A DNA stretch of 59,498 bases from Selenomonas sp. (GCF_024699275.1 NZ_JAILPX010000087.1:1-59498); one strand, 5' to 3'; shown: positions 52,203 to 59,498, counted from the first letter of the stretch. Program-made: numbers and translations. Notes: generated from the sequence alone by a model not told the origin.

Positions 52203-52940
52203 TTGCTTATACCAGAACCACATACGCAACTGACAACAGCTATTGGTACAGATCGGGCCATTATTATGGGGGACCCGGCTCGGGTAGATACCTTGGCTGA
52301 ATTAATGGAAAATGTCCAGCCCTGGGCCTTTAATCGTGAGTACAAATCCATAGTGGGTGAGTACAAGGGCAGAAAGATTTTAGCCATGTCTACCGGGATC
52401 GGTGCTCCTTCGGCAGGCATAGGTGTGGAGGAGCTTCATCGCGTAGGCATTCACTATGTGGTGCGCGTTGGCTCAGCGGGGGCTATGCAAAAGGGGATTG
52501 ATTTGGGAAAACTGATCATTGCCGAAGGTGTAGTGCGGGAAGATGGCCTATCCAAGCGCTATGTGCCGGAAATCTATCCGGCGGTGCCTGCGTATCGGCT
52601 GCTCAACCTGGCGCATAAATATGCACCTCAGGCCGTATATGGCATTATCCGCTCTCATGATGGCTTTTATACCGATGACAATGCCGATGATGAGGCCTTT
52701 TGGTCCGGCAAGGGCATTGTGGGTTCAGATATGGAATCGGGGATTCTCATGGTGATTGGCCGTCAGCGGGGGATGGAAACCTTGTCGATACTCAACAATG
52801 TTGTGCTGTATGAAGGCGATTTAAGTGCAGGGGTAAACAGTCTGGTCAGCGGGGAGGATCTCGTGGCTCAGGGAGAGCGGGAATCTTTGCTTACGGCATT
52901 GAACATTTTGGCCGATGAATCTTTGGAGGTGCGTTTATGA
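52203..52940 (+). CDS. Nucleoside phosphorylase (PNP/UDP family)
   Basis: TTG 52203, directly behind AGGGGGAA, gives 245 residues; the reading frame stays open upstream but has no ribosome site, and the extra part would be hydrophobic. Family motifs are GTDRAIIMGDPARVD (phosphate loop), STGIGAPSAGIGVEELHRVG, VRVGSAGAMQ, and SDMESGILMVIGR with the Glu that binds ribose. It cleaves a nucleoside with phosphate. The neighbour pnuC, overlapping by four bases, suggests nicotinamide riboside or another imported nucleoside as substrate; this is inference. Confidence 0.9.
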   Translation: MLIPEPHTQLTTAIGTDRAIIMGDPARVDTLAELMENVQPWAFNREYKSIVGEYKGRKILAMSTGIGAPSAGIGVEELHRVGIHYVVRVGSAGAMQKGIDLGKLIIAEGVVREDGLSKRYVPEIYPAVPAYRLLNLAHKYAPQAVYGIIRSHDGFYTDDNADDEAFWSGKGIVGSDMESGILMVIGRQRGMETLSILNNVVLYEGDLSAGVNSLVSGEDLVAQGERESLLTALNILADESLEVRL

Positions 52941-53668
52941 GTGATATGGTTCAGCATGGCTGGTGGTATAACCAGTTATTTACGAATTGGAAACGCTTTG
53001 AGATTTCCTATGTGTCTGTATTGCTATTGGTACAGTTAGGTGTTTATGCCATTGAACCGGATAGTCCCATAGGGATGCTTTCCGGCGTAGCCGGCGTGCT
53101 CTGTCTGGTGTTTGGCATGAAGGGGCGGAAGATTTCTTTCCTGTTTGGTACGGTGCAGTGCCTGGCTATGACTTATATTGCCTGGATCAGCCATGCCTAT
53201 GGTTCCTTTGCCATGGATATCATCTATGTGATTTCCCAGCCCATTGGCTGGTTCATGTGGGGACGGGAGCAGGCCACCCATTCTTTCCAACCCAGCACCC
53301 GTTATAAGATTTTTGCCGGTGCTTTTGTTGCCTGGCTGGTGGGCTGGATGATTTTGGCTCGATTGGAGGGGCAACTGCCTTATTTTGATTCCATCAACTT
53401 TGTGGTGAGTCTGATTGCCCAGCTGTTGTATATTCTGAAATACAAGGAAAACTGGTCCTTGTGGATTGTGGTCAACATCGCAAATTTGGCTTATTGGTCA
53501 ATCTTGTCGATGCAGATGTTTATGGGGCAGAATGAAATCGGCTCCATGGGGGCAAATCTGTCTCAGGTGGCGTTGCAATTTGCACTGCTGTTTAATGCTG
53601 TCTATGCCAATCGTGTATGGGCACGGGGCGAAGCGGATAATGAAGGTGGTGCCGGCACCAATAGTTGA
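52937..53668 (+). CDS. pnuC: Nicotinamide riboside transporter PnuC
   Basis: This 243-residue protein has about seven membrane segments. Visible features are NWKRFEISYVSVLLLVQLGVYAI near the start, ISQPIGWFMWGREQ in the middle and a late segment KENWSLWIVVNIANLAYWS that fits the PnuC substrate-channel region rich in Trp and Asn. It carries nicotinamide riboside (or a related vitamin) across the inner membrane by facilitated diffusion, trapped by later metabolism. It is co-translated with the nucleoside phosphorylase, so the pair can feed NAD synthesis. Confidence 0.9.
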   Translation: MSDMVQHGWWYNQLFTNWKRFEISYVSVLLLVQLGVYAIEPDSPIGMLSGVAGVLCLVFGMKGRKISFLFGTVQCLAMTYIAWISHAYGSFAMDIIYVISQPIGWFMWGREQATHSFQPSTRYKIFAGAFVAWLVGWMILARLEGQLPYFDSINFVVSLIAQLLYILKYKENWSLWIVVNIANLAYWSILSMQMFMGQNEIGSMGANLSQVALQFALLFNAVYANRVWARGEADNEGGAGTNS

Positions 53669-53696
53669 AAAGTGTGGATAGCCCGGGATAAATTCA

Positions 53697-53726
53697 TTGA
53701 CAGGATTACCCTGGAACTGCTATACT
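53697..53726 (+). promoter_or_regulatory. Promoter of riboswitch leader 1
   Basis: TTGACA (53697-53702), 18 bases, TATACT (53721-53726). Confidence 0.75.
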
Positions 53727-53740
53727 AAAGCCAAAGTAAA

Positions 53741-53841
53741 TAGGCACTGCAGGACTGACGGATTAGTGGAATGGACCACATGTACTGCAGGGCTTTGATC
53801 GGCCGACCGTCTGGGCAGAGATTTTTGCCCAGGCGGTTTTT
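53741..53841 (+). promoter_or_regulatory. pfl/ZTP-like riboswitch with terminator, copy 1
   Basis: P1 is CTGCAG (53747-53752) with CTGCAG (53785-53790). P2 is GTGG (53766-53769) with CCAC (53776-53779). Between them lies GACTGACGGATT, the place of GACTGGCG in ZTP aptamers. The downstream part reads CCGACCGTCTGGGCA, close to the ZTP 3' sequence CCGCCTGGGCA. GACGG can pair with CCGTC as the pseudoknot, a compensated change from GGCG/CGCC. CCGTCTGGGCA (53807-53817) also pairs with TGCCCAGGCGG (53826-53836) plus five T, so pseudoknot and terminator compete. The segment after P2 (ATGTA) differs from the usual GGGGA. Confidence 0.75.
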
Positions 53842-53902
53842 GCGTATCCGGTAAAAATCTCGTTTCTCATTGCTGTGTGAAACAGCAGAAAGGATGGTTT
53901 TC

Positions 53903-55123
53903 ATGCGGAATCGTTGGTTGATTGCCCTAGCTGCCGTAGGCATTCATATTTCCATTGGCAGTGTTTATGCCTGGAGCGTATTGACCCGGCCGATTATGGC
54001 AGAACAGGGATTTACACTGGCAGAAACGACTTGGACATTTTCCTTGGCCATATTATTTTTGGGGATGTCGGCGGGATTTTTAGGCCGTTTTGTAGAAAAA
54101 TATGGTCCGCGGAAAAGCGGGCTGCTGTCCATGGTGTTCTTTGGTACGGGGATGTTTGGGACAGCGTTGGCGCTTTATCTGCATAGTTTACCACTGCTTT
54201 ACCTCTTTTATGGGGTGATTGGTGGTATTGGTCTGGGGGTAGGTTATATCACGCCGGTATCCACCTTGGTCAAATATTTTCCGAACCATCGCGGGTTTGC
54301 CACGGGATTAGCCATCATGGGCTTTGGTTTTGCCGCTCTCATTGCCGGCCCGGTAATGCAGTATCTGACGGCCCAATTCGGTCTGGTGGAAAACTTTCTG
54401 ATTCTGGGCGCGGCCTATATGACGCTGATAGGGGCTGCGGCACTCTATCTACAGCCGCCGGTATTACCGGAGGGGAGCAGCCAGATTAAGAAGCTGCAGC
54501 ATGGCACTACGGCAGCGGAGGCTCTGAAGACCTGGCAATTTGGTACCCTTTGGTGGATTTTTTTCGTCAATATCACCTGTGGCATTGGTCTTTTGGCTGT
54601 GGCTTCGCCAATGGCGCAACAGGTTACTGGTATGGATGCAGCTCAGGCTGCCTCCATGGTGGGCATTATTGGGCTGGTAAATGGCGGTGGACGCATCCTT
54701 TGGTCTACCCTATCGGATTATCTGGGCCGAGGTTTTATCTACATGCTGTTTTTTGCGCTGGAAATCGGTGCCTTTGGGCTGCTGGCGGGAACCCGGGATG
54801 CCATGCTCTTTCAGCTGCTGGTCTTTTTGATTATCAGCTGCTATGGTGGTGGCTTTTCCTGTATGCCAGCTTATTTGGCGGATATTTTTGGCACGCGGGA
54901 ACTCAGCGCCATCCATGGACGGATACTTACAGCCTGGGGATTAGCAGGGGTAGTAGGTCCAACCATTGTGTCCTGGTTTTGGGAACACACCCATAGTTAT
55001 GGGGATACCCTTTATTTTTTTGCTGCTTGTTTTATTTTGAATCTTTTGCTGGCCACGGCGCTGAAGTTTTATGGTAACCGGACTATGACCGCTGAGGTGC
55101 GTGCAGCCCAGCCCCATTCTTAA
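53903..55123 (+). CDS. OxlT-type (oxalate/formate-like) MFS transporter
   Basis: ATG 53903 follows AAAGGATGG and gives 406 residues with twelve membrane segments. The start RNRWLIALAAVGIHISIGSVYAWSVLTRPI and the segment GGIGLGVGYITPVSTLVKYFPNHRGFATGLAIMGFGFAALI are typical of the oxalate:formate antiporter family; GLVNGGGRILWSTLSDYLGR marks the second half. Members carry oxalate/formate, lactate or other small carboxylates. Its leader is a pfl/ZTP-like riboswitch. If ligand is ZTP, which rises when 10-formyl-tetrahydrofolate is short, formate uptake would be a logical target, but the substrate is not proved. Confidence 0.87.
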   Translation: MRNRWLIALAAVGIHISIGSVYAWSVLTRPIMAEQGFTLAETTWTFSLAILFLGMSAGFLGRFVEKYGPRKSGLLSMVFFGTGMFGTALALYLHSLPLLYLFYGVIGGIGLGVGYITPVSTLVKYFPNHRGFATGLAIMGFGFAALIAGPVMQYLTAQFGLVENFLILGAAYMTLIGAAALYLQPPVLPEGSSQIKKLQHGTTAAEALKTWQFGTLWWIFFVNITCGIGLLAVASPMAQQVTGMDAAQAASMVGIIGLVNGGGRILWSTLSDYLGRGFIYMLFFALEIGAFGLLAGTRDAMLFQLLVFLIISCYGGGFSCMPAYLADIFGTRELSAIHGRILTAWGLAGVVGPTIVSWFWEHTHSYGDTLYFFAACFILNLLLATALKFYGNRTMTAEVRAAQPHS

Positions 55124-55184
55124 AGTTTGCTATAAAGTTTTTAACAATATAATTTTGCTTATATATAATTGTATCATATTTACC

Positions 55185-55213
55185 TTGACAGAGATTAGGG
55201 GAACTGTTATACT
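55185..55213 (+). promoter_or_regulatory. Promoter of riboswitch leader 2
   Basis: TTGACA (55185-55190), 17 bases, TATACT (55208-55213). Confidence 0.78.
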
Positions 55214-55230
55214 AATGGCGAAATGGAGAT

Positions 55231-55334
55231 GTGCTATGCAGGGCTGACGGATTGGTGGAAATGACCACGTGTGCTGCATGGTTTTCGTATACCAACCGTC
55301 TGGGCCGAAAGAGCTTGTCCAGGCGGCTTTTTTT
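55231..55334 (+). promoter_or_regulatory. pfl/ZTP-like riboswitch with terminator, copy 2
   Basis: P1 is ATGCAG (55236-55241) with CTGCAT (55274-55279), a covarying version of copy 1. P2 is GTGG (55255-55258) with CCAC (55265-55268). GCTGACGGATT precedes P2, GTGTG follows it, and CCGTCTGGGC (55296-55305) is the 3' conserved part. GACGG/CCGTC forms the pseudoknot. CCGTCTGGGC pairs with GTCCAGGCGG (55317-55326) and seven T follow, so ligand binding should prevent termination. It controls the decarboxylase-speE operon. Confidence 0.75.
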
Positions 55335-55404
55335 ATGGTGAAGCAGCAGTATTATAAATATAATTTTGTATGAATTGTTATATTATTCATAGTTGGAGGA
55401 AAAG

Positions 55405-56859
55405 ATGGACCGAATAAATCAACATACGGCGCCGGTTTATGAAGCCATGCTGGAGCTGCGCAAGCGGCGCGTTGTTCCCTTTGATGTGCCCGGGCATAAG
55501 CGGGGCAGAGGCAATCCGGAACTGGTGGATTTTTTGGGGGAGAAATGCGTAGGGGTCGATGTCAATTCCATGAAGATGCTGGACAACCTCAGCCATCCTG
55601 TTTCCGTCATCAAGGAAGCGGAAGAATTGACCGCAGATGCGTTTGGCGCCCAGCACGCTTTTTTCATGGTCCATGGTACCACTTCGGCAGTGCAGGCCAT
55701 GGTGCTGGCAACGGTGCGGGCGGGGGAGGAGATTCTGCTGCCCCGCAATGTTCATAAAAGCGTCATCAATGCCCTGGTACTCTGCGGTGGGATTCCCGTC
55801 TATGTGCCGGTGCGGGTAAATCATAAGATTGGCATCGCTACGGGGATGGCTCTTTCCGATGTACAGCGGGCGATTCACGAGCATCCACGGGCCAAGGCGA
55901 TTTTTGTCAATAATCCCACGTATTATGGCATTGCCTCGGATCTGCAGGGAATCGTGAAAGCTGCACACCAAGCGGGAATGAAAGTCCTGGTGGATGAAGC
56001 TCATGGCACTCATCTGTATTTCGGTGAGCATCTGCCCATATCGGGGATGGCAGCCGGTGCAGATTTGGCTGCTGTTTCCATGCATAAATCCGGTGGCAGC
56101 CTGACCCAGAGCTCCATTATGCTCTGTGGCAAGGACGTGGATGCCGAATATGTCCAGCAGATCATCAACCTTACCCAGACCACCAGTGCTTCCTATCTCT
56201 TGATTTCCAGTCTGGATCTTTCCCGACGGAATCTGGCTCTTCATGGCCGGGAGTCCTTTGAAAAGGTCAGTTCCATGGCCGAATACGCCCGGGAGGAAAT
56301 CAATGGCATCGGTGGCTTTTATGCCTATGGCCGGGAGCTGATTGATGGGGATAGTGTGTTTGATTTTGATGTGACCAAATTGTCGGTCTTTACCCAGGGG
56401 ATTGGCATGACCGGGATTGAAGTCTACGATATGCTGCGGGATGAATACGATATCCAGATTGAGTTCGGGGATATCGGCAATATCCTGGCCTATATTTCCA
56501 TTGGTGACCGCATTCGGGATATCGAACGGTTGGTGGGGGCCTTGGAAGATGTTGCTGACCGGGCCGGAGCCCATAAGCGGGAACTCTATTGTGGGGAATT
56601 CATTGCGCCGGAGCTGGTTATGAGTCCCCGGGATGCTTTTTATGCCCAGGGAGAGAAACTGCCCCTAAAGGAAACGGTGGGGCGGATTGCCGGGGAGATG
56701 CTTATGTGCTATCCGCCGGGGATTCCCATTTTGACACCGGGAGAACGCATTACCCAGGAAATCCTGGACTATATCGAATATGCCCGGGAAAAGGGCTGTT
56801 CTCTGCAGGGAACCCAGGACCCTGCATGCCAGGAAATGCGCATCCTGACGGAAAACTGA
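55405..56859 (+). CDS. Arginine/lysine/ornithine decarboxylase, PLP fold I (SpeA/YaaO type)
   Basis: From ATG 55405 (GGAGGAAA upstream) the protein has 484 residues, the size of Bacillus SpeA rather than of the longer acid-inducible enzymes. It begins TAPVYEAMLELRKRRVVPFDVPGHKRGRG, has VHGTTSAVQAMVLATVRAGEEILLPRNVHKSVINAL, LVDEAHGTHLYFG, and the PLP Lys in SMHKSGGSLTQSS near residue 230. It decarboxylates a basic amino acid in the cytoplasm; the substrate among arginine, lysine and ornithine is not certain. It is followed by speE in one operon, so a polyamine role is likely. Controlled by riboswitch copy 2. Confidence 0.9.
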   Translation: MDRINQHTAPVYEAMLELRKRRVVPFDVPGHKRGRGNPELVDFLGEKCVGVDVNSMKMLDNLSHPVSVIKEAEELTADAFGAQHAFFMVHGTTSAVQAMVLATVRAGEEILLPRNVHKSVINALVLCGGIPVYVPVRVNHKIGIATGMALSDVQRAIHEHPRAKAIFVNNPTYYGIASDLQGIVKAAHQAGMKVLVDEAHGTHLYFGEHLPISGMAAGADLAAVSMHKSGGSLTQSSIMLCGKDVDAEYVQQIINLTQTTSASYLLISSLDLSRRNLALHGRESFEKVSSMAEYAREEINGIGGFYAYGRELIDGDSVFDFDVTKLSVFTQGIGMTGIEVYDMLRDEYDIQIEFGDIGNILAYISIGDRIRDIERLVGALEDVADRAGAHKRELYCGEFIAPELVMSPRDAFYAQGEKLPLKETVGRIAGEMLMCYPPGIPILTPGERITQEILDYIEYAREKGCSLQGTQDPACQEMRILTEN

Positions 56860-56893
56860 CCACTTGTGTTAAGCAATCAAAAGGAGGCAAAAA

Positions 56894-57754
56894 ATGGAAA
56901 TATGGTTTTCCCAGATGGATACGGAAAATGTCAAGACCTCTGTGCGGGTGGATAAGCAGCTGTTTTCTCAGCAGAGTGAGTATCAGCGTATCGATGTCTA
57001 TGAATCCCAGGAATTTGGCAGGATGATTGTGTTGGATGGCGAAATTATCTTTTCGGAGGCAGATGAGTTCATCTATAACGAAATGGTGGTACATGTGCCT
57101 ATGGCAGTACATCCAGCGGTGAAAAACGTGCTGATTATCGGCGGTGGCGATGGAGGGGTAGCCAAAGTCCTCACCCAATATCCGGAGCTTGAAGCCATCG
57201 ATGTGGTGGAACCCGATGAAATGTTTATTGAGGTATCCCGGGAATTCTTTCCGGAAACGGCAAAGGGCTTTGATGATGAGCGGGTGAAGATCACCAATAT
57301 GGATGGACTGCGCTTCCTGCGCCGCTGTCGGGACAAATATGATCTGATTATCAACGATTCTACCGATCCCTTTGGTCATACGGAGGGGCTCTTTACCCGG
57401 GAGTTCTATGGCAATTGCTATCGGGCGCTCCATGATGATGGCATCATGGTTTATCAGCATGGCAGTCCCTTTTATGACGAGGATGAAGCGGCCTTTCGGG
57501 CCATGCATCGCAAGGCTTATCGGAGTTTTCCCGTGAGCCGGGTATACCAGGCCAGTATTCCTACCTGTCCGGCGGGAATCTGGATGTTTGGCTTTGCCTC
57601 CAAGAAGTATCATCCCCTAAAGGATTTTGATGCGAAGCGTTGGAATGCGCGTCAGCTCAAAACCTGGTATTATACGACCCATTTGCATAAGGGCGCCTTT
57701 ATGCTGCCTAAGTATGTTGAGGATATTCTTTCGGAGGAGGAAGGAAAAAAATGA
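56894..57754 (+). CDS. speE: Spermidine synthase-like aminopropyltransferase
   Basis: This 286-residue protein has AAAGGAGG before its ATG. It has the SpeE fold: an N-terminal beta domain (QRIDVYESQEFGRMIVLDGEIIFSEADEFIYNEMVVHVP), the SAM-type motif LIIGGGDGGVAKVL, and NDSTDPFGHTEGLFTREFY with the catalytic Asp. A position usually His in the YHEM segment is Asn here. It transfers an aminopropyl group from decarboxylated SAM to an amine such as putrescine, agmatine or cadaverine. The stop overlaps the start of a broken downstream gene as ATGA. Confidence 0.9.
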   Translation: MEIWFSQMDTENVKTSVRVDKQLFSQQSEYQRIDVYESQEFGRMIVLDGEIIFSEADEFIYNEMVVHVPMAVHPAVKNVLIIGGGDGGVAKVLTQYPELEAIDVVEPDEMFIEVSREFFPETAKGFDDERVKITNMDGLRFLRRCRDKYDLIINDSTDPFGHTEGLFTREFYGNCYRALHDDGIMVYQHGSPFYDEDEAAFRAMHRKAYRSFPVSRVYQASIPTCPAGIWMFGFASKKYHPLKDFDAKRWNARQLKTWYYTTHLHKGAFMLPKYVEDILSEEEGKK

Positions 57755-57780
57755 TATCTACAGTAGGTAGTGTATTATAA
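57751..57780 (+). pseudogene. 5' remnant of a gene formerly following speE
   Basis: An ATG overlaps the speE stop (ATGA) and stands behind GGAGGAGGAAGG, an arrangement used for coupled genes elsewhere in the window. The frame reads only nine codons before TAA. Tn554-like DNA begins shortly after, so this is probably the start of a third operon gene cut off by insertion. Its identity cannot be told; an agmatinase would fit the context. Confidence 0.4.
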
Positions 57781-57985
57781 GTTAGTTACTATAATGTTAT
57801 GAATAGAACCAGTAATTGCAAGGGATTGTAGGCATGTAGACGTATAGTAAGTGTTCCTTGAAAATTGAATATACTCATGGATATTATTCTGTAGAATAAT
57901 GATTGAATAAATATAGTTTATATTATATGATATAGGAAGATAGACGTATTAGACATGGATTTGATGTATTGGAGGGATTTGATAC
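57781..57985. other. Left end and control region of the Tn554-like element
   Basis: AT-rich stretch with no gene. It contains a promoter TTGAAA (57858-57863), 18 bases, TATTAT (57882-57887); a perfect 18-base palindrome ATTATTCTGTAGAATAAT (57883-57900) overlapping that -10; and a direct repeat TAGACGTAT at 57837-57845 and 57941-57949. These are candidate recombinase or repressor sites. Confidence 0.55.
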
Positions 57986-59068
57986 ATGGAGTTACATGTT
58001 ATAGGACGTGCAGGAAGCCAGGCAGTTGTTCTACTGGATAATGAAATGAGGATTGTTAAGCCAGTATATGACTACCTGAAGTTCCAGCGGCAAAAGGATA
58101 GAGCGCTCAATACCTTGAAGGCAAATGGAAGTGACTTAAGAACCTATTGGGAGTTCCTTGGTGAGTACGGATATGAGTATGATAAGGTTACACCGATGAT
58201 GATTGCTGAGTTTATAGATTATCTCAGGGCATCAGAAGATGTAACTGTTCTCCACAAAGAGAGCAAGAGGACGAACAAGACAATCAACAGGATTTTAAGC
58301 ACGGTTTATAATTTTTATCAATTTGAAGTTGATATGCATGAAGTAAACAATCCCATCTTGATGCACGATGTAAACAGGCCGTTCAATGCTTTCAAGGGAA
58401 TATTGGAGCATGCCAAAGCTGACAATAAGACAAAGCATTCGATATTTAAAGTTAAAGAGAGTAAATATAGGGTGCGCTTGGTTACAGATGATGAGATGAG
58501 GTTATTCTTGAATCATCTGGATAAGCGCAGAGATATTCTCCTGTATAAGATGCTTTATCTTACTGGCGCAAGGATTCAGGAAATACTAGACCTTGAAATT
58601 GATTCTGTCCCTCTACCGGATATGTCCAAGGCTGTAGGCTGTTTCCAGCAAATTAAATCTAAAGGTAAGCGTAGAAACTTATATGTGCCAATGTCATTGA
58701 TAAAAGAGCTTGATGATTTCATACTGGAAGAACGGGGGTTAATTGATACGGAACATGGCTATATATTTGTGTCAGAGCAGAAAAAACAGCTTGGCAAGCA
58801 ACTTACCTATAGTGCAGTCTATGACAAGCTCAAAAAGATACAGAAAGAAGCAGGAATTGACTTTAACCTCCATGATTTGAGACATACATTTAATACACAT
58901 CTGGCTGAGATGGGCATGGATATAAGCCTCAGAAAGATCCTTATGGGACACGAACATATTTATACAACGCAGCTATATACACACCTTTCTAATCCGTACA
59001 TAGAGGATAGCCTGTCAAGGTATTGGAATCGCAGTTCATTGATTGGAGGTGGTTCTGATGGCAAGTAG
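57986..59068 (+). CDS. tnpA: Tn554-type transposase A, tyrosine recombinase
   Basis: This 360-residue protein has TTGGAGGG before its ATG. It has a SAM-like core-binding domain (about 25-130) and a tyrosine recombinase domain with LTGARIQEILDLEID (catalytic Arg), LHDLRHTFNTHLAEMGMD (HxxR) and LMGHEHIYTTQLYTHLS (His and catalytic Tyr). Length and the overlap with a second, different recombinase match TnpA of Tn554-like transposons, which move with TnpB and TnpC and lack terminal inverted repeats. The base composition differs visibly from speE next door (many AT-rich codons), in line with transfer. Confidence 0.88.
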   Translation: MELHVIGRAGSQAVVLLDNEMRIVKPVYDYLKFQRQKDRALNTLKANGSDLRTYWEFLGEYGYEYDKVTPMMIAEFIDYLRASEDVTVLHKESKRTNKTINRILSTVYNFYQFEVDMHEVNNPILMHDVNRPFNAFKGILEHAKADNKTKHSIFKVKESKYRVRLVTDDEMRLFLNHLDKRRDILLYKMLYLTGARIQEILDLEIDSVPLPDMSKAVGCFQQIKSKGKRRNLYVPMSLIKELDDFILEERGLIDTEHGYIFVSEQKKQLGKQLTYSAVYDKLKKIQKEAGIDFNLHDLRHTFNTHLAEMGMDISLRKILMGHEHIYTTQLYTHLSNPYIEDSLSRYWNRSSLIGGGSDGK

Positions 59069-59498
59069 GCCGGAAGGTGATGAGTGGAATATCGTTGATA
59101 ACGATAAAGATTCACAGTATTATGGGAAAAACTTCAAATTTGATTTTTCCTACATTTCAAGCGAAATAATCAAGGACATTGTAAAGGATTATATTTGGCA
59201 GAATTACAAGGCCAGAAATAAAGTGTTAAGTAGCCTGCGCGCTTGTGTCACAATTACTTTTCCGTATTTTAATAGCTTTGCAGTCACGAGAAATATTACT
59301 TCTTTTAAAGAGTTGACTCATATAGATGTGGACCTTTTTGTTTCATACCTGCATGTGACTGTTTTAAGAAACAAGAAAAAGTTTTTATCATCAGAGACGC
59401 AGAGAAAATGTCTTGGCACATTAAGAAATATCATCCGTTGGTGTCAGATTCACAGACCTAATGATGTGCCTGCAAGCGAAATCTTTACAGGTAATGAG
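59058..59498 (+). CDS. tnpB: Tn554-type transposase B (cut by window end)
   Basis: ATG 59058 lies seven bases after GGAGGT and overlaps the tnpA stop by 11 bases; 147 residues are visible. After a charged start (SRPEGDEWNIVDNDKDSQYYG) there is a core-binding-like segment (SLRACVTITFPYFNSFAVTRNI, HIDVDLFVSYLHVTVLRNKKKFLSSETQRKCLGTLRNIIRWCQIHRP) like that of long TnpB recombinases. The catalytic domain lies beyond the window. Position after tnpA supports the call. Confidence 0.78.
   Translation, partial: MASRPEGDEWNIVDNDKDSQYYGKNFKFDFSYISSEIIKDIVKDYIWQNYKARNKVLSSLRACVTITFPYFNSFAVTRNITSFKELTHIDVDLFVSYLHVTVLRNKKKFLSSETQRKCLGTLRNIIRWCQIHRPNDVPASEIFTGNE

Overview
The window looks like chromosome of a diderm Firmicute of the class Negativicutes, most likely Selenomonas or a close relative. 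This is an inference from gene content: Firmicutes-type signals (a T-box before valS, SepF, Rex, the rbgA-rnhB-ylqG-ylqH order, GGAGG ribosome sites) occur beside an O-antigen-ligase-like gene, and flagellar-type export genes occur away from a flagellar cluster. No rRNA gene is present to settle the species.

Layout. (1) 1-5000 is accessory DNA: a cut esterase/tannase-like lipoprotein (minus), a long non-coding stretch with a consensus promoter and hairpins, then a small integrated element (replication-like protein, Rha-type phage regulator, XRE repressor, tyrosine integrase) abutting a tRNA-Arg(CCG)-like gene whose 5' acceptor strand does not pair with its 3' strand. (2) 5200-8350: universal stress protein, PTS-dependent dihydroxyacetone kinase dhaKLM and a nitroreductase. 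(3) 8470-19010: galU, two tandem DUF445 membrane proteins, T-box-valS-folC-O-antigen-ligase-like-rex, then sepF. (4) 19180-29030: a peptidase, two radical SAM proteins, a SpeD-like protein lacking the self-cleaving serine, ispE, a GntR regulator, glmU, prs and a Crp/Fnr regulator. (5) 29100-35850: tRNA-Ala, rbgA, rnhB, a FliK-like protein with a nested tandem repeat, a FlhB-tail-like protein, yraN, comM and tRNA-Thr. (6) 36000-50230: YjiH-like membrane protein, hybrid kinase, ABC exporter pair, miaB, mutS, mutL, an RsmJ-like methyltransferase, dinB and sfsA. (7) 50400-53670: a VOC protein, glycerate kinase, and a nucleoside phosphorylase-PnuC pair. (8) 53690-57760: two paralogous riboswitch-terminator leaders resembling the pfl/ZTP aptamer, one before an oxalate/formate-type MFS transporter and the other before an arginine/lysine/ornithine decarboxylase-speE operon. 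(9) 57780-59498: the head of a Tn554-like transposon (tnpA, cut tnpB), inserted just after the start codon of whatever gene followed speE.

How the genes work together. Most of the middle is housekeeping in compact operons, often with 4-base stop/start overlaps (folC/ligase, the two radical SAM genes, mutS/mutL/methyltransferase, phosphorylase/pnuC). The most unusual part is region 8. Two near-copies of a leader, each with its own consensus promoter and terminator, control a small-carboxylate transporter and a polyamine operon, neither of which is a usual purine or folate target of ZTP riboswitches. The only SpeD homologue in the window lacks the residue needed to make the pyruvoyl cofactor, so the source of the aminopropyl donor for the SpeE homologue is an open question.
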